From the NCBI GenBank assembly GCA_019022495.1, contig JAFEKR010000001.1, positions 2,170,001 to 2,234,000 of the forward strand: DNA of 64,000 bases, given 5' to 3'. Shown piece by piece: positions 1 through 11,438 of this stretch. The notes under the pieces are model-generated. The model had not been told where the DNA came from. It worked only from the letters and a program-made list of their open reading frames with translations, and ran no database searches. A program made the translations under genes and the position numbers. Positions within the stretch are counted from its first letter, which is position 1. Each line of letters starts with the position of its first letter. Source of the stretch: Epichloe hybrida. Its lineage: Eukaryota > Ascomycota > Sordariomycetes > Hypocreales > Clavicipitaceae.

Positions 1-3000
1 AAAGTGATATAGGGTAAACAAGAACTTTTAGATAAAAACAGATAAAAGGGAAAAACAGGAAAAGATAAGAGACCCCCTTTTGAATTCCTAGCTATTGTTA
101 AATATAGCTCCCTTTTTAGCGTTGTTTTTAGTTCCCTGTTAAAGGGATTTAGTTATTAGTTTTTTAGTGATTATCAAGCCCTAATAGCTTAATAAAGGCC
201 TAATAAAGAGGTTTAGATAGAGGCTTTGTTAGACTATCTGCAGGCATTGACTTCGTATCTAGATATTCGATCTTAGCTAAACCCTCTAAAACCTGTTGCC
301 TAATATAGTTAAACTTTAGCAAGGTATGCTTTATATGGCTATGTAAGGCAGGGTTATAGGTAGTGGTTATAGCGCCTTGATTATCGCAATATATCTGGAT
401 AAGGGGAGAAATAGGGGTTTTTAGCTCCTTAAATAAGCCCTAAAGCCACTATAGCTCCTAGAAGGTCTTGTAGATAGCGTTAGCTTTAGCTTCTAATATT
501 AATAGAGCTATTGTACTAGCTTTCTTTAATTTCTAGCTAATAGGTCCGCTAGCTAGCTTAAATAGATAAGCGTAGGTTAATTTAGAGGTCTTTTTATCTC
601 CTGTAAAATCACTATCATAATAACCTATTAGGCTTTTGCTAGCTATACCTTTAGGGTCTCCCCTATAGATTATAGCAAGGAATTTAGTCCCTAATAAGTA
701 CCTAAGCAGGTTTTTAGCTACTTTTAGGTGCTCTATATAGGGCCTAGCTAGTGCTATAGATAGCCACTAAAGTGTAAAGGCCACGTCTAGCTTTATAAGT
801 AACATTAGGTATATTATAGTCCCTATAATACACTAATAGAGCTTAATTTCGCTAGCTATTAAAAGCTTAGTGGTTTGCGTAGCTAAAACGCCTAGCTAAA
901 GAGGTATACTAATAGGCTTACTATCTAGTATATTAAATTAATTTAAAGCCTCTAAGATATACTAAGATTAATGAATTTTCAGGACCCTATTAGGTCTATC
1001 TTATACGATATAAACCCCTAAGAAGAATTCAGCTAGCCCCTTATCTTCTATTAGATAGACTTTATAAAGTTCCTTTTTAAGTCTTTAGATATAACGTAAA
1101 TCCAGTCTAATTAGAAGACAATTATTCACATACGTAATAATAAAGGTTTTGGTGGAGGAATTATAGAATATAGCTAGGTTAGAAATTAGAGGGCTAAATC
1201 CTAGGGACTTTAGCACTGCAATTAGTGCTTGTTGCCACTCCCTTAAGCTTTGTTTTAGGTTATATAAAGATTTTTATAATAGAATTACTTAATCTTTAGA
1301 GGGTCTATAGCTAAAACTTTTAGCTAATTTAGCTAATTTAGGATTTGCTTCAAGGAATTCAATAAATCCATCTAGAATAACCATATAAATCTGTTATTAT
1401 AGCTTACTATTAAGAAAAGCTCCTATAAAATCGACCTGTTCGATTTCCTAGTTATTCTAAGCCACTAGGGCTAATAAAATCCTCTAGCTAGGGGGAATGC
1501 TTGTTACTACAAAGGTCTCTAAATAATCTAGACCTTTGATTTACATAAATCCCTTAGTAATAAGTCAGGCCTTATATTTTAAAGGATTATTTTCTTTATC
1601 CTTTTTAAGCTTATAAACAAGCCTATTCTTTAGTACTTTTTAGCCCTTAGGTACTTAGTCTTTCCATATAAATTTAAAAGTACTAGCCTTTAGAAGCTAT
1701 TTATATTCCTTATATATAGCTTCTATCCATTTATCCCTTTCAGGGCTAGATATAGCTTGCTTCTAGGTCTTAGGTTTAGGGCTATTAGGGTTGTTTTCCT
1801 TTAGCTTCTCCTATACCTTAAAGCAGATTTCTTTTATAAAATCTAGAGAAGAAGGGGAACTAATATTAACATCCATAGGGTTAATATTAGGGTTAAAGTT
1901 AGTAATTTTATTAAAATCGAGGTCCGGAGTCAAAATCTGATTTCCTAGTAAAGTTACGGGCGTGGCCTTCTCTAAGGCCTCTGAAATCGGTTCCTTAGGG
2001 GGTTATACAGGCCCTATAGGGTGTTTTTCTTAACCTATAGGGGGATTTTGATTTCCTATGTTGTCTATAGGGTAATCCTTTAAACCTTAATTTAGATCCT
2101 AATCTTCTAAATCATTTTCCCCCTCTAAAGGGTTATCCCTTATAGAAAGCCTAGGTAATCCTTTAGAGACAGGACCTATAGGCTCTATAATCTTAATAAA
2201 GCTAGTCTTTATAACTAGCCTTTTAGAGGGGATATACACTAGGTAGGTGTTAGAACCTAGTGTAGCTAATAACCTTCTAGGGATAGTTCTAGCTACTAAC
2301 TTCTAGGCTTTAGGTTGTTTTTCCAGGGGGATTAGAATCTCATAGTGAGATCCTATGGCTCTAATACTGCTAATATCAGTTATATAGGGCTGATTTAGCT
2401 CCCTAGCTAGCAGTTATTTAGGGCTTTTATCCTTTGTGATATTAGCAGTTATATTAACTAGGTTAATAACTGCAGGTAATATAAAACACCATAGATATAA
2501 GGGTAATTTTGCCCACTAGATAGTAGCCCTTAATCAATCTAGAATAGTACAAATAGAACGCTCTGCTAATCTATTTTACTTATAAATATAGGGACTAGAA
2601 GTTATAAATTTAATCCCTTTAGAATTTAACTAGGTTTAATAACTAGAATCGATTTCTTAGCCCCCATTAAAGTGAAGGTGCCTAGGATATTGACCTAGTT
2701 GATTTTTAAGCTCTCTGAAGAAGCCCTTAATAGCCCTATAAACAGTTAGGCCTTCCTTATTAGGTAATAAGAACACCCACTTATATCTAGTTTTTCAATT
2801 AACTAGAAATAAGCAAATTAACTGTTTATTATACGGTATAGGGCTGATTTTTAGCGTATCCCCCTCTATTTAATCTAGAGCTCTAGGGGGGTTAGGGATA
2901 GCTAATTTCCTAGGTCTTCTAACTGCCTTAGATTAATCACAAGCTATACATTTAAAGTCTTTATCCTTAATTTTAGAAAAATCAGGGATTCCTTTAGTTA

Positions 3001-3004
3001 TAAG
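1..3004 (-). mobile_element. Degenerate Ty1/Copia retrotransposon pol, RIP-mutated
   Basis: Conceptual minus-strand reading gives Copia pol domains in the expected order. Integrase comes first (about 2960-2450, with a recognisable AERS..TILD motif), then reverse transcriptase (about 1900-900, catalytic YVDD changed to YVNN near 1118-1136), then RNase H (about 800-200, with GYYDSDFTGDKKTS, a CDNQGA motif and the ADSLTKPL tail). Many stops occur where CAG, CGA or TGG codons are expected, the signature of C-to-T change on either strand (RIP). No intact frame remains. The element is truncated by the window edge on its 3' side and abuts the hAT-like element at 3005. Superfamily assignment is firm; exact ends are not visible. 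Confidence 0.85.
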
Positions 3005-3570
3005 CAGAGTATTGCACTAAAACGTGTAGTGTAGTGTAGTATTTGTAGTGTAGTGTAGTAACTACACTATAAACTACACTACACTACAAACTACACTAAC
3101 TACAAGGAAAAAAAAACTATATTACACTAACTATAAAAAAAAAACTATAATACATTACACTACAAATTTTTTTTCCTAAACTACACTAACTACAAACACT
3201 ATAAATATAGTATTAGACTTTTTATTAGTTATTAGTATTATAAGGATTAAAAGAATACTAGTTATATAAAAGCTTTTATTATTACCTATTTTATTTAATT
3301 AATTATAGAATTTATAATATTATTTTATTTTAGTAATTTTACTATAACTAAGTAAGGTTATATATAATATTATACTTTTTTAATAATACTATTTAACTTA
3401 ATACTTCATTTCCCTAATATAACTTAAAGAAAAACCTTCTTATTATATTATTTACTATTTCTATGAATTATTTTATATTTCTATAAACTATTATTATTAC
3501 TTATTTTAAAAAAACTATAAAAAGAACTACTAGTAAACTTAATATAAGTAGCTTATTATATCTTATTATA

Positions 3571-3600
3571 GCTTATAATAGCTTATAATAGCTTATAATA
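3571..3600. repeat. 10-bp tandem repeat (gcttataata), 3 copies
   Basis: Three exact head-to-tail units inside hAT-like copy A. The reverse-complement array in copy B (7741-7810) has seven exact units. Confidence 0.85.
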
Positions 3601-3601
3601 T

Positions 3602-3820
3602 TAATATTACTAATATTACTAATATTACTAGTATTACTAATATTACTAGTATTACTAATATTACTAGTATTACTAAGATTACTAGTATTACTAAGATTAC
3701 TAAGATTACTAAGATTACTAAGATTACTAAGATTACTAAGATTACTAAGATTACTAAGATTACTAAGATTACTAAGATTACTAAGATTACTAAGATTACT
3801 AAGATTACTAAGATTACTTA
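3602..3820. repeat. 9-bp minisatellite (attactaag and variants), about 24 copies
   Basis: A period-9 array inside hAT-like copy A. The left part uses attactaat/attactagt variants and the right part is a nearly pure attactaag run. The equivalent array in copy B has only about ten units, so the copy number differs between two copies of one element. Confidence 0.9.
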
Positions 3821-5051
3821 TAATATTATTAGTGTTAAAGTTTAATAAATAATAAATAATAAATAAATAACTTAAATATAAATACTAGTAATTATAAGTA
3901 AATTACTATAGTAAAAGGTATAGTTTTTAATAACTTAGTATTTTAAGGTTTTTAAAAATATTAATATTATAAAAATGTTTTCTCTTTTATATTTTTTTAA
4001 AATAATAATAAAAGTAAAATAATAGTAATAATAGTAATTAAGGTTATTTAAGCTTTTATAATAAGTATATATATATTCTTTTTACTAAATAGCTAATTAT
4101 ATAGCTAGTCCTAGTACTTTAACTACCTTTTATAATAAGTATAGTATATTATATAAAACTAAGTCCTAGTATTATTTTTAAAAATAAGTTAAACTTATTT
4201 TTTATAGCTTATTTAAGCTATATAGGGTAATTAAAATAATACTATTAGTTATTTATTAATAAATTATAAATATTAGTTTATTATATTCTTTCTTTATATA
4301 TTATTATAATGAGATATATAAAGTTACTATATATAACTTCTTAAAGCTTTAGAATTATAAAGCTTAAAGTAATATTTAATTAGTTTAAATAATAAATAAA
4401 TAGTTTAAGCTTTTTTAAAGTTCTTATTATATAACTAGTAATATATTAATACTAAGTATATACTTTATTAACTTCTTATTATTTATTTAGATTTATTAAC
4501 TAATTATATTATATTAGTTTAAGGTATTTTTAATTAAAATAATAATAATAAATTATAGAAATAGTAAATAATTAGTAGTAATAGTAAATAAAAGAATAAG
4601 TTAATTTTTCTTAAAGTTATATTAGTAAAATAAAGTAATAAGTATAATAGTATTATTAAAAAGGTATAATATTATAAATAACCCTAGTTATAGTAAAATC
4701 CTTAAAAAAAGGTAAATATTATAAATTCTATAACTAATTAAGTAAAATAGGTAATAATAAAAGCTTTTATATAACTAGCTTTCTTTTAATCCTTATAATA
4801 ACATTATATAATAAAAAGGCCCACTTTTTTTTACTAACACTACATTGTAGTTTTTGTAGTTAGTGTAGTTAGTAACTACACTAACTACAAAAAAAAAACT
4901 ACACTATACTAACTATAAAAAAAAAAAAACTACAATACACTACACTATAAAAAAAAAAACTACACTACACTAACTACAAGAAAAAAAAACTACACTATAA
5001 ATACAAATTTTTCCTAAAAACTACACTAACTACACTACAAACAATACTCTG

Positions 5052-5461
5052 CTAAGGAGTAAGTAAAACTCTTTATTAGATTATAAACTAATATTATTAG
5101 CTAATAATAAAGAAAGATATAAAGGTATATATTAGTACTTATATAAATTATTAGACTTTAAAACTAAGGCATTATAAACTATATAGTAAGCTAGCTATAC
5201 TACTAGTGCTTAATTACCCTTTTTAAGAATTATTAATAGATTTTATTACTAGACTTTTACTAGTAAAAGACTTAAATTAAACCTATAATATAATTCTAGT
5301 TATTATTAACTATTTTACAAAATACAGCATTTATATCCCTATTTTAATATAACTAACTAGCAATAGGCTAGTAACTATGTTCTTAGAATATGTTTTGAAA
5401 GACTATAAAGCCCTAGAAGGTATTATAATAGACTAAGGTTTTATATTTACTAGTAGTTTTT
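5052..5461 (+). mobile_element. Older Ty3/Gypsy integrase remnant, left piece
   Basis: Plus-strand reading recovers a Gypsy integrase core with stops: DFITRLLLVKDLN, then NYFTKYSIYIPI, then LEYVLKDYKALEGIII and GFIFTSSF, ending at 5456. The reading resumes at 17864 after the 12.4 kb composite insertion. The last five bases (5457-5461, TTTTT) are the left copy of the target duplication. Its left end meets hAT-like copy A, and the rest of the element upstream is missing. Confidence 0.8.
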
Positions 5462-5731
5462 TGTCACGGCTTGCACCGAAAGGTTAAGAACGAAGTGATG
5501 GCTAAGACTATCGTAGTTGCTGCTAGATAGATACTAGCTAGGGGCAGGTGCGTGAAGGTTTTAATCTCTAACCTAGCACTAATAATATGCGTAGTCTTTA
5601 ATAAATTCCTCGCTCTATAAGCATATAGCTATCTTATAGCTAGCTAGCCTCTTTATTATTTATATAGCCTAAAGGTTCTCTAAAGACTTACTTTAATAAA
5701 TATCCTATCTTTAACCTTTACGCTCCTAATA
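5462..5731 (-). repeat. Gypsy LTR 1
   Basis: 270 bp, reading TGTCACGG...CTCCTAATA on the plus strand. The terminal CA has become TA, a transition. The differences from LTR 2 that I see by eye are transitions. Confidence 0.88.
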
Positions 5732-6450
5732 TAATACCCCCCCTATATATAATTAACCTTAATTATAAAATAAGCTACTTGCTTAGGGCGTAATTACTAT
5801 ATTAAAGCTTTATAAGGAAAATAAGATAAGGTACCTTATATCTAGACATATAGGTAAACAAAAAGAAATAATAATAATAATGCTACTAATTAAAAATAAC
5901 CCCTTATTATAGTTAGTAATATTCTAATAGTAGCTTATATATAGCTTTACTATAGCAAAACAAATATTATTACCTATTATATAGCTAGAAAAAATAATAT
6001 AAATAACCTATGTTAATTTTTGTAATTAGTTAAATAAATAAGGTACCTAATGCTAGGGTTCTAAATAGTCTAACTAGAGGGCTTATGTTATAGTTACTAT
6101 AAGCTTATAGCTATTAGGCATGTGTGCGTTTAGTAATACTAATAGTTATTATTATGATTTATAAATTACCTATATATAGTGCATTAGATTACTTAAGGGG
6201 TCTAGGGTTAATATAAAAGAGACTAATTTTTCCCCCCTTTTACACTTTTCCTTTCTTTTATAATATCCCTTAACCTTATAAGTTACCCTTACTAGCTAAG
6301 TAATAGCTCTCTTACTACTATTACTTAGTAGTTACTAACCTCTTTTAGTCCCTAATTATTATTATTATCTATCCTTATTTATCTTAGTTTCTTGCCCTTA
6401 TCTAGCTTATAAGTTTATACTCTTATTAGTATATCTTCCCTATCTAGTCT

Positions 6451-8361
6451 ATTATAGCCAGAGTATTGTTTGTAGTGTAGTTAGTGTAGTTTTTAGGAAA
6501 AATTTGTATTTATAGTGTAGTTTTTTTTTTCTTGTAGTTAGTGTAGTGTAGTTTTTTTTTTTTGTAGTGTAGTGTATTGTAGTTTTTTTTTTTTATAGTT
6601 AGTGTAGTGTAGTTTTTTTTTACTTATATTGTAGTGTAGTTAGTGTAGTTACTAACTACACTAACTACAAAAACTACAATGTAGTGTTAGTAAAAAAAAA
6701 AGTGGGCCTTTTTATTATATAATGTTATTCTAAGGATGAAAAGAAAGCTAGTTATATAGAAGCTTTTATTATTACCTATTTTACTTAATTAGTTATAGAA
6801 TTTATAATATTTACTTTTTTTTAAGAATTTTACTATAACTAGGGTTATTTATAATATTATACCTTTTTAATAATACTATTATACTTATTACTTTATTTTA
6901 CTAATATAACTTTAAGAAAAACCTTCTAATTATTTTATTTACTATTATTATTAATTATTTTATATTTTTATTATTAATTTAATTAAAAAATACCCTAAAC
7001 TAATATAATTAAATTAAATTAGAAATCTAAATAAATATATAAAAGTTAATAGAATATATACTTAGTACTTTAATATTATTATTAATATAATAAGAACTTA
7101 AAAAAAGCTTAAACTATTTATTTACTATTTAAACTAATTAAATATTACTTTAAGCTTTATAATTCTAAAGCTTTAAGAAGTTATATATAGTAACTTTATA
7201 TATCTTAGTATAATAATACATAAAGAAAGAATATAATAGGCTAATATTTATAATTTATTAATAGATAACTAATAGTATTATTTTAATTACCCTATATAGC
7301 TTAAATAAGCTATAAAAATAAGTTTAACTTGTTTTTAAAAATAATACTAGGACTTAGTTTTATATAATATATTATACTTATTATAAAAGCTTTAATAACT
7401 TTTATAACCTTAATTACTATTATTACTATAATTACTATTATTTTATATTTATTATTATTTTAAAAAAACATAAAAGAGAAAACATTTTTATAATATTAAT
7501 ATTTTTAAAAACCTTAAAATACTAATTTATTAAAAACTATAGCTTTTACTATAGTAATTTACTTATAATTACTAGTATTTATATTTAAGTTATTTATTTA
7601 TTATTTATTTATTATTAAACTTTAACACTAATAATATTACAAGTAATCTTAGTAATCTTAGTAATCTTAGTAATCTTAGTAATCTTAGTAATCTTAGTAA
7701 TCTTAGTAATACTAGTAATATTAGTAATATTAGTATTATAAGCTATTATAAGCTATTATAAGCTATTATAAGCTATTATAAGCTATTATAAGCTATTATA
7801 AGCTATTATAAGCTATAATAAGCTACTTATATTAAGTTTACTAGTAGTTTTTTTTATAGTTTTTTTAAAATAAGTAATAATAATAATTTATAGAAATATA
7901 AAATAATTTATAGAAATAGTAAATAATATAATAAGAAGGTTTTTCTTTAAGTTATATTAGGGAAATAAAGTATTAAGTTAAATAGTATTATTAAAAAAGT
8001 ATAATATTATATATAACCTTACTTAGTTATAATAAAATTATAAAAATAATATAATATTATAAATTCTATAACTAATTTAATAAAATAGGTAATAATAAAA
8101 GCTTTTATATAACTAGCTTTCTTTTAACCTTATAAATACTAATAACTAATAAAAAGTCTAATACTACATTTGTAGTGTTTGTAGTTAGTGTAGTTTAGGA
8201 AAAAAAATTTGTAGTGTAATGTATTATAGTTTTTTTTTTTGTAGTTAGTGTAGTGTAGTTTTTTTTTCCTTATAGTTAGTGTAGTTTATAGTGTAGTTAC
8301 TACACTACACTACAAATACTACACTACACTACACGTTTTAGTGCAATACTCTAATTATAGC
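6451..8361. mobile_element. hAT-like non-autonomous element, copy B, with 8-bp target duplication
   Basis: The element body is 6459-8353. It starts CAGAGTATTG and ends CAATACTCTA, so the terminal repeat has one transition. It is flanked by ATTATAGC at 6451-6458 and 8354-8361. The homologous site without insertion near 12160 reads tctattatagctaac, which gives the empty target and confirms an 8-bp duplication, the hAT hallmark. It is the reverse complement of copy A: GTAGT-rich subterminal arrays, long imperfect inverted arms and internal short repeats. No transposase frame is seen. It inserted into the 3' untranslated part of internal region 1 of the composite Gypsy element. Confidence 0.88.
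7640..7810. repeat. Paired 9-bp and 10-bp tandem arrays in hAT-like copy B
   Basis: About ten units of gtaatctta (7640-7736) are followed by seven exact units of agctattata (7741-7810). These are the reverse complements of the arrays in copy A, with different copy numbers. Confidence 0.88.
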
Positions 8362-10099
8362 TAACTTATAGCTAGTTTACTATATCTAAGTCTTATGCCT
8401 AAACTTTACCTTTATTAATGCCTTAAGAAAATCTATTAACTAAGAAATCTCCTATAAAGTCTCCCTAAAAGTAAACTTCTTCTAAAATCTTATTATAAGT
8501 TTATTATATCCTTATAGTATTTTATTACTAACTTACTACTAGTAAAATAACTTTAAAAAAGATTCTATATATATACTATTATTAGTAAGTAATAATATAA
8601 AATATCCTCCTAAAAAATAATACTTATAAGATTCTAAGATACCTTATTAATAAAAAAACCTTCCTAGCTAAATATAATAAATCTTTAAGTATAACTTCTT
8701 TACTTACTTATTACTTCTTTATAACTAATATTTAATAGGCTATTTAATAAAATATACTTATTACTTCTAAAATAATAAAAACTATATTATAGTATATCTC
8801 TCTTAACTAGAATTTACCTAGTTATTACTAATATACTACTAGACTTTAGCTTAAATTATATAGCTTTATAATAAGCTATTTAAACTTATTAAAGTTACTT
8901 CTAAAGGTAGCTATTACTATTAAAATAAAGTAAGTATAATCCTATTTCCTAGACACTAAATTACTACTAACTTACTACTAGCCTATTATAAAAGTAAAGA
9001 AAAAGCTATAGAATACTATCCTAGTTTATAAAAATTCTAATAAGTATAGCTATATTTACTATACTTAAATGTTTACTAATATTACTTATAAGGCAAAATA
9101 TAATAAATACACTATAATAGCACTACTAAGTAATACTATAAATCTAAAGACTTAGATTAATATTATAAACTATCTTTACTTTATAGCCTAAAATATCCTA
9201 AAGGTAAGCTTTCTTAATATATATAGCTAATACTTAACTAACTTACTAGTAGTTTATACTAAATACTATTAATTTACCTAAATATATTAGTCCTATTAAG
9301 CTCCTTAGTATACTTTAGGTTTATATATATAGAGAGAGGGATTCTAATAATAAAGATACTCCTAAGGCCTCTTTCTCTATAGCTCCTATAGCTACTAATA
9401 ATAATAAGGGACTAGTAGTCTTAGGGGCTAACTTTATTATAAAGGGATAAGTGCTTAGTAGCTATATAATAAATTATTTAAGTTATCTAAGTAAATTAAC
9501 TTTATTTTCTAATATCTTTAGTATATTAAGTTATAAAACATAATTACCTTATATTAACTTTATTACTTAGCTATTACTTATAGTTATTAATAATTTCTCT
9601 AGTAATAAAATCCCTTTTTAATACCTAAGAATTCTCTAAAGTATTATAGCCCTTCTATTTAACTAGATATTTATAATGCCTTCTATTATAGTAATATAAA
9701 ATAATTTTCTTAACTTTAAACTCTTATTTATTATCTTTAATAGTATCTTATAGTAAGGACATATCTTCTATGTTTATTAGGTTCCCTTTAAAAGGTTTAA
9801 GACTAGTAATATTAAATATATTATATAATTAAGTCCTAGGTAGTAATTTTAATTAATATACTAATCCATAACTTCTAATTATATTTTTAATCTTATAAGG
9901 GCCTAAATACTTTATAGCTAGCTTCTTACTAGGGTATCTTAGGTTAATATTTTTTATTAATAATAAAATATAGTTACTAACTTTAAACCTTATTAGAGTT
10001 CTCTTCTAGTTATAATATTTTTTATACTAAGTCTATAAGTTACTTAAAAGCTACTTAATTATAGTATACTTCTCTCTTAGTGCTAAAATCTTACTTTTA

Positions 10100-10460
10100 G
10101 CTTAATTATTTACTAAAGGGATATTTACTACTACTTACTATAGACCTCTAGGATTATAACCTTATAATGCCTTTACTAGTGTGTAGCTATGCATTAAGTA
10201 ATTGCTTATATTATACGCGAATTACGCTATTAATAGGTTATTTACCTAATTAGTCTATTTAGCATAAGTAAAAGCCCTTAAATAATGTTCTAAGACCTAG
10301 TTTAAATATTTTATCTAACTATTTATCTAGGGGTAAAAAGCGGTGCTAAGTAATTACTTTATTATAAGAAAATAACAAAAAGTTATCTAGAAACCACTAG
10401 TAAATATAAAACCTTAGTTTATTATAATACCTTCTAGGGCTTTATAGTCTTTAAAAACAT
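10100..10460 (-). pseudogene. Gypsy integrase core, internal copy 1 (broken)
   Basis: Minus-strand reading recovers EGIIINQGFIFTSGF, then LSTAFYP.INS.IKYLN.VLEHYLRAF and FAYNISNYLMHSYTLVKAL, the classic Gypsy integrase core. Stops replace Gln or Arg codons. It is one of three related integrase fragments in the window; the others are at 13900-14280 (minus) and 17864-18192 (plus). Confidence 0.8.
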
Positions 10461-11168
10461 ATTCTAAGAATATAGTTACTAGCCTATTACTAGTTAGTTA
10501 CATTAAAATAAGGATGTAAATACTATATTTTATGAAATAGTTAATAATAACTAAAATTACGTTATAGGTTTAATTTAAATCTTTTACTAGTAAAAGTCTA
10601 GTAATAAAATCTATTAATAATTCTTAAAAGAGGCAATTAGGCACTAGTAATATAGCTAGCTTACTATATGGTTTATAATACCTTAGTTTTAAAGTCTAAT
10701 AATTTACATAAGTGCTAATATATACCTTTATATCTTTCTTTATTATTAGCTAATAATATTAGTTTATAATCTAATAAAGAGTTTTACTTACTCCTTAGTG
10801 CCTAGTAATAAGGTTATTATAAGTTAGTAATAAAATTTCTTTCCTTATACCTAGAGAAATAAAAATATAATTCTTAAATATTAATAGCTTAGAGAGTCTA
10901 ATTAACTATATCTAGGACATAGCTAAATTACTACTTTTAAGTAACTTTAATTAAGCTATAGTAAAGTTATTACCTTACTATACTTTATATAATAAGACTT
11001 AAATTAGGGGTTTTAATTCTAAGCTCTTTTCTAGAAAGTTAAAGTTAAACTTAAAAGAGATTCTCTAAATAGATTAAATCCTAGCTATAATATCTCTATA
11101 AGTAATTAGTTTAATAGATACTTCTAGTCTTATAAGAACATAGATAAGTAATGTTTTTAAGGGGCGCC

Positions 11169-11438
11169 TGTCACGGCTTACACCGAAAGGTTAAGAACGA
11201 AGTGATAGCTAAGACTATCGCAGTCGCTGCTAGATAGATGCTAGCTAGGGGCAGGTGCATGAAGGTTTTAATCTCTAACCTAGCACTAATAATATGCATA
11301 GTCTTTAATAAATCCCCTGCTTTATAAGCATATAGCTATCTTATAGCTAGCTAGCCTCTTTATTATCCACATAGCCTAAAGGTTCTCTAAAGACTTGCTT
11401 TAATAAATATCCTATTTTTAACCTCTACGCTCCTAATA
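11169..11438 (-). repeat. Gypsy LTR 2, shared middle LTR
   Basis: 270 bp, beginning TGTCACGG and ending CTCCTAATA on the plus strand. On its left side (downstream in element sense) the sequence GGCGCCCC, read on the minus strand at 11161-11168, sits where a tRNA primer-binding site is expected. LTR 2 is therefore the 5' LTR for internal copy 1 and the 3' LTR for internal copy 2. Confidence 0.88.

Larger units (their letters stand above)
3005..5051. mobile_element. hAT-like non-autonomous element with long inverted arms, copy A
   Basis: The element starts CAGAGTATTG and ends CAATACTCTG, a perfect 10-bp terminal inverted repeat. Just inside each end lies a dense array of GTAGT/ACTAC motifs (about 3020-3195 and 4845-5040), as expected of subterminal transposase-binding repeats. 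Inside those, roughly 3230-3500 is an imperfect reverse complement of roughly 4540-4815, so the arms are several hundred bases long. The middle carries short tandem repeats. No transposase frame is visible. Copy B at 6459-8353 is the same element in the opposite orientation and has an 8-bp target duplication, which supports hAT. The 8-mers flanking copy A (GTTATAAG and CTAAGGAG) do not match, so one flank has been exchanged. Confidence 0.8.

Noticed and set aside
3602..3820. CRISPR-like regular repeat array
   Set aside because: The units are 9 bp with no spacers, inside a eukaryotic transposon: a minisatellite.
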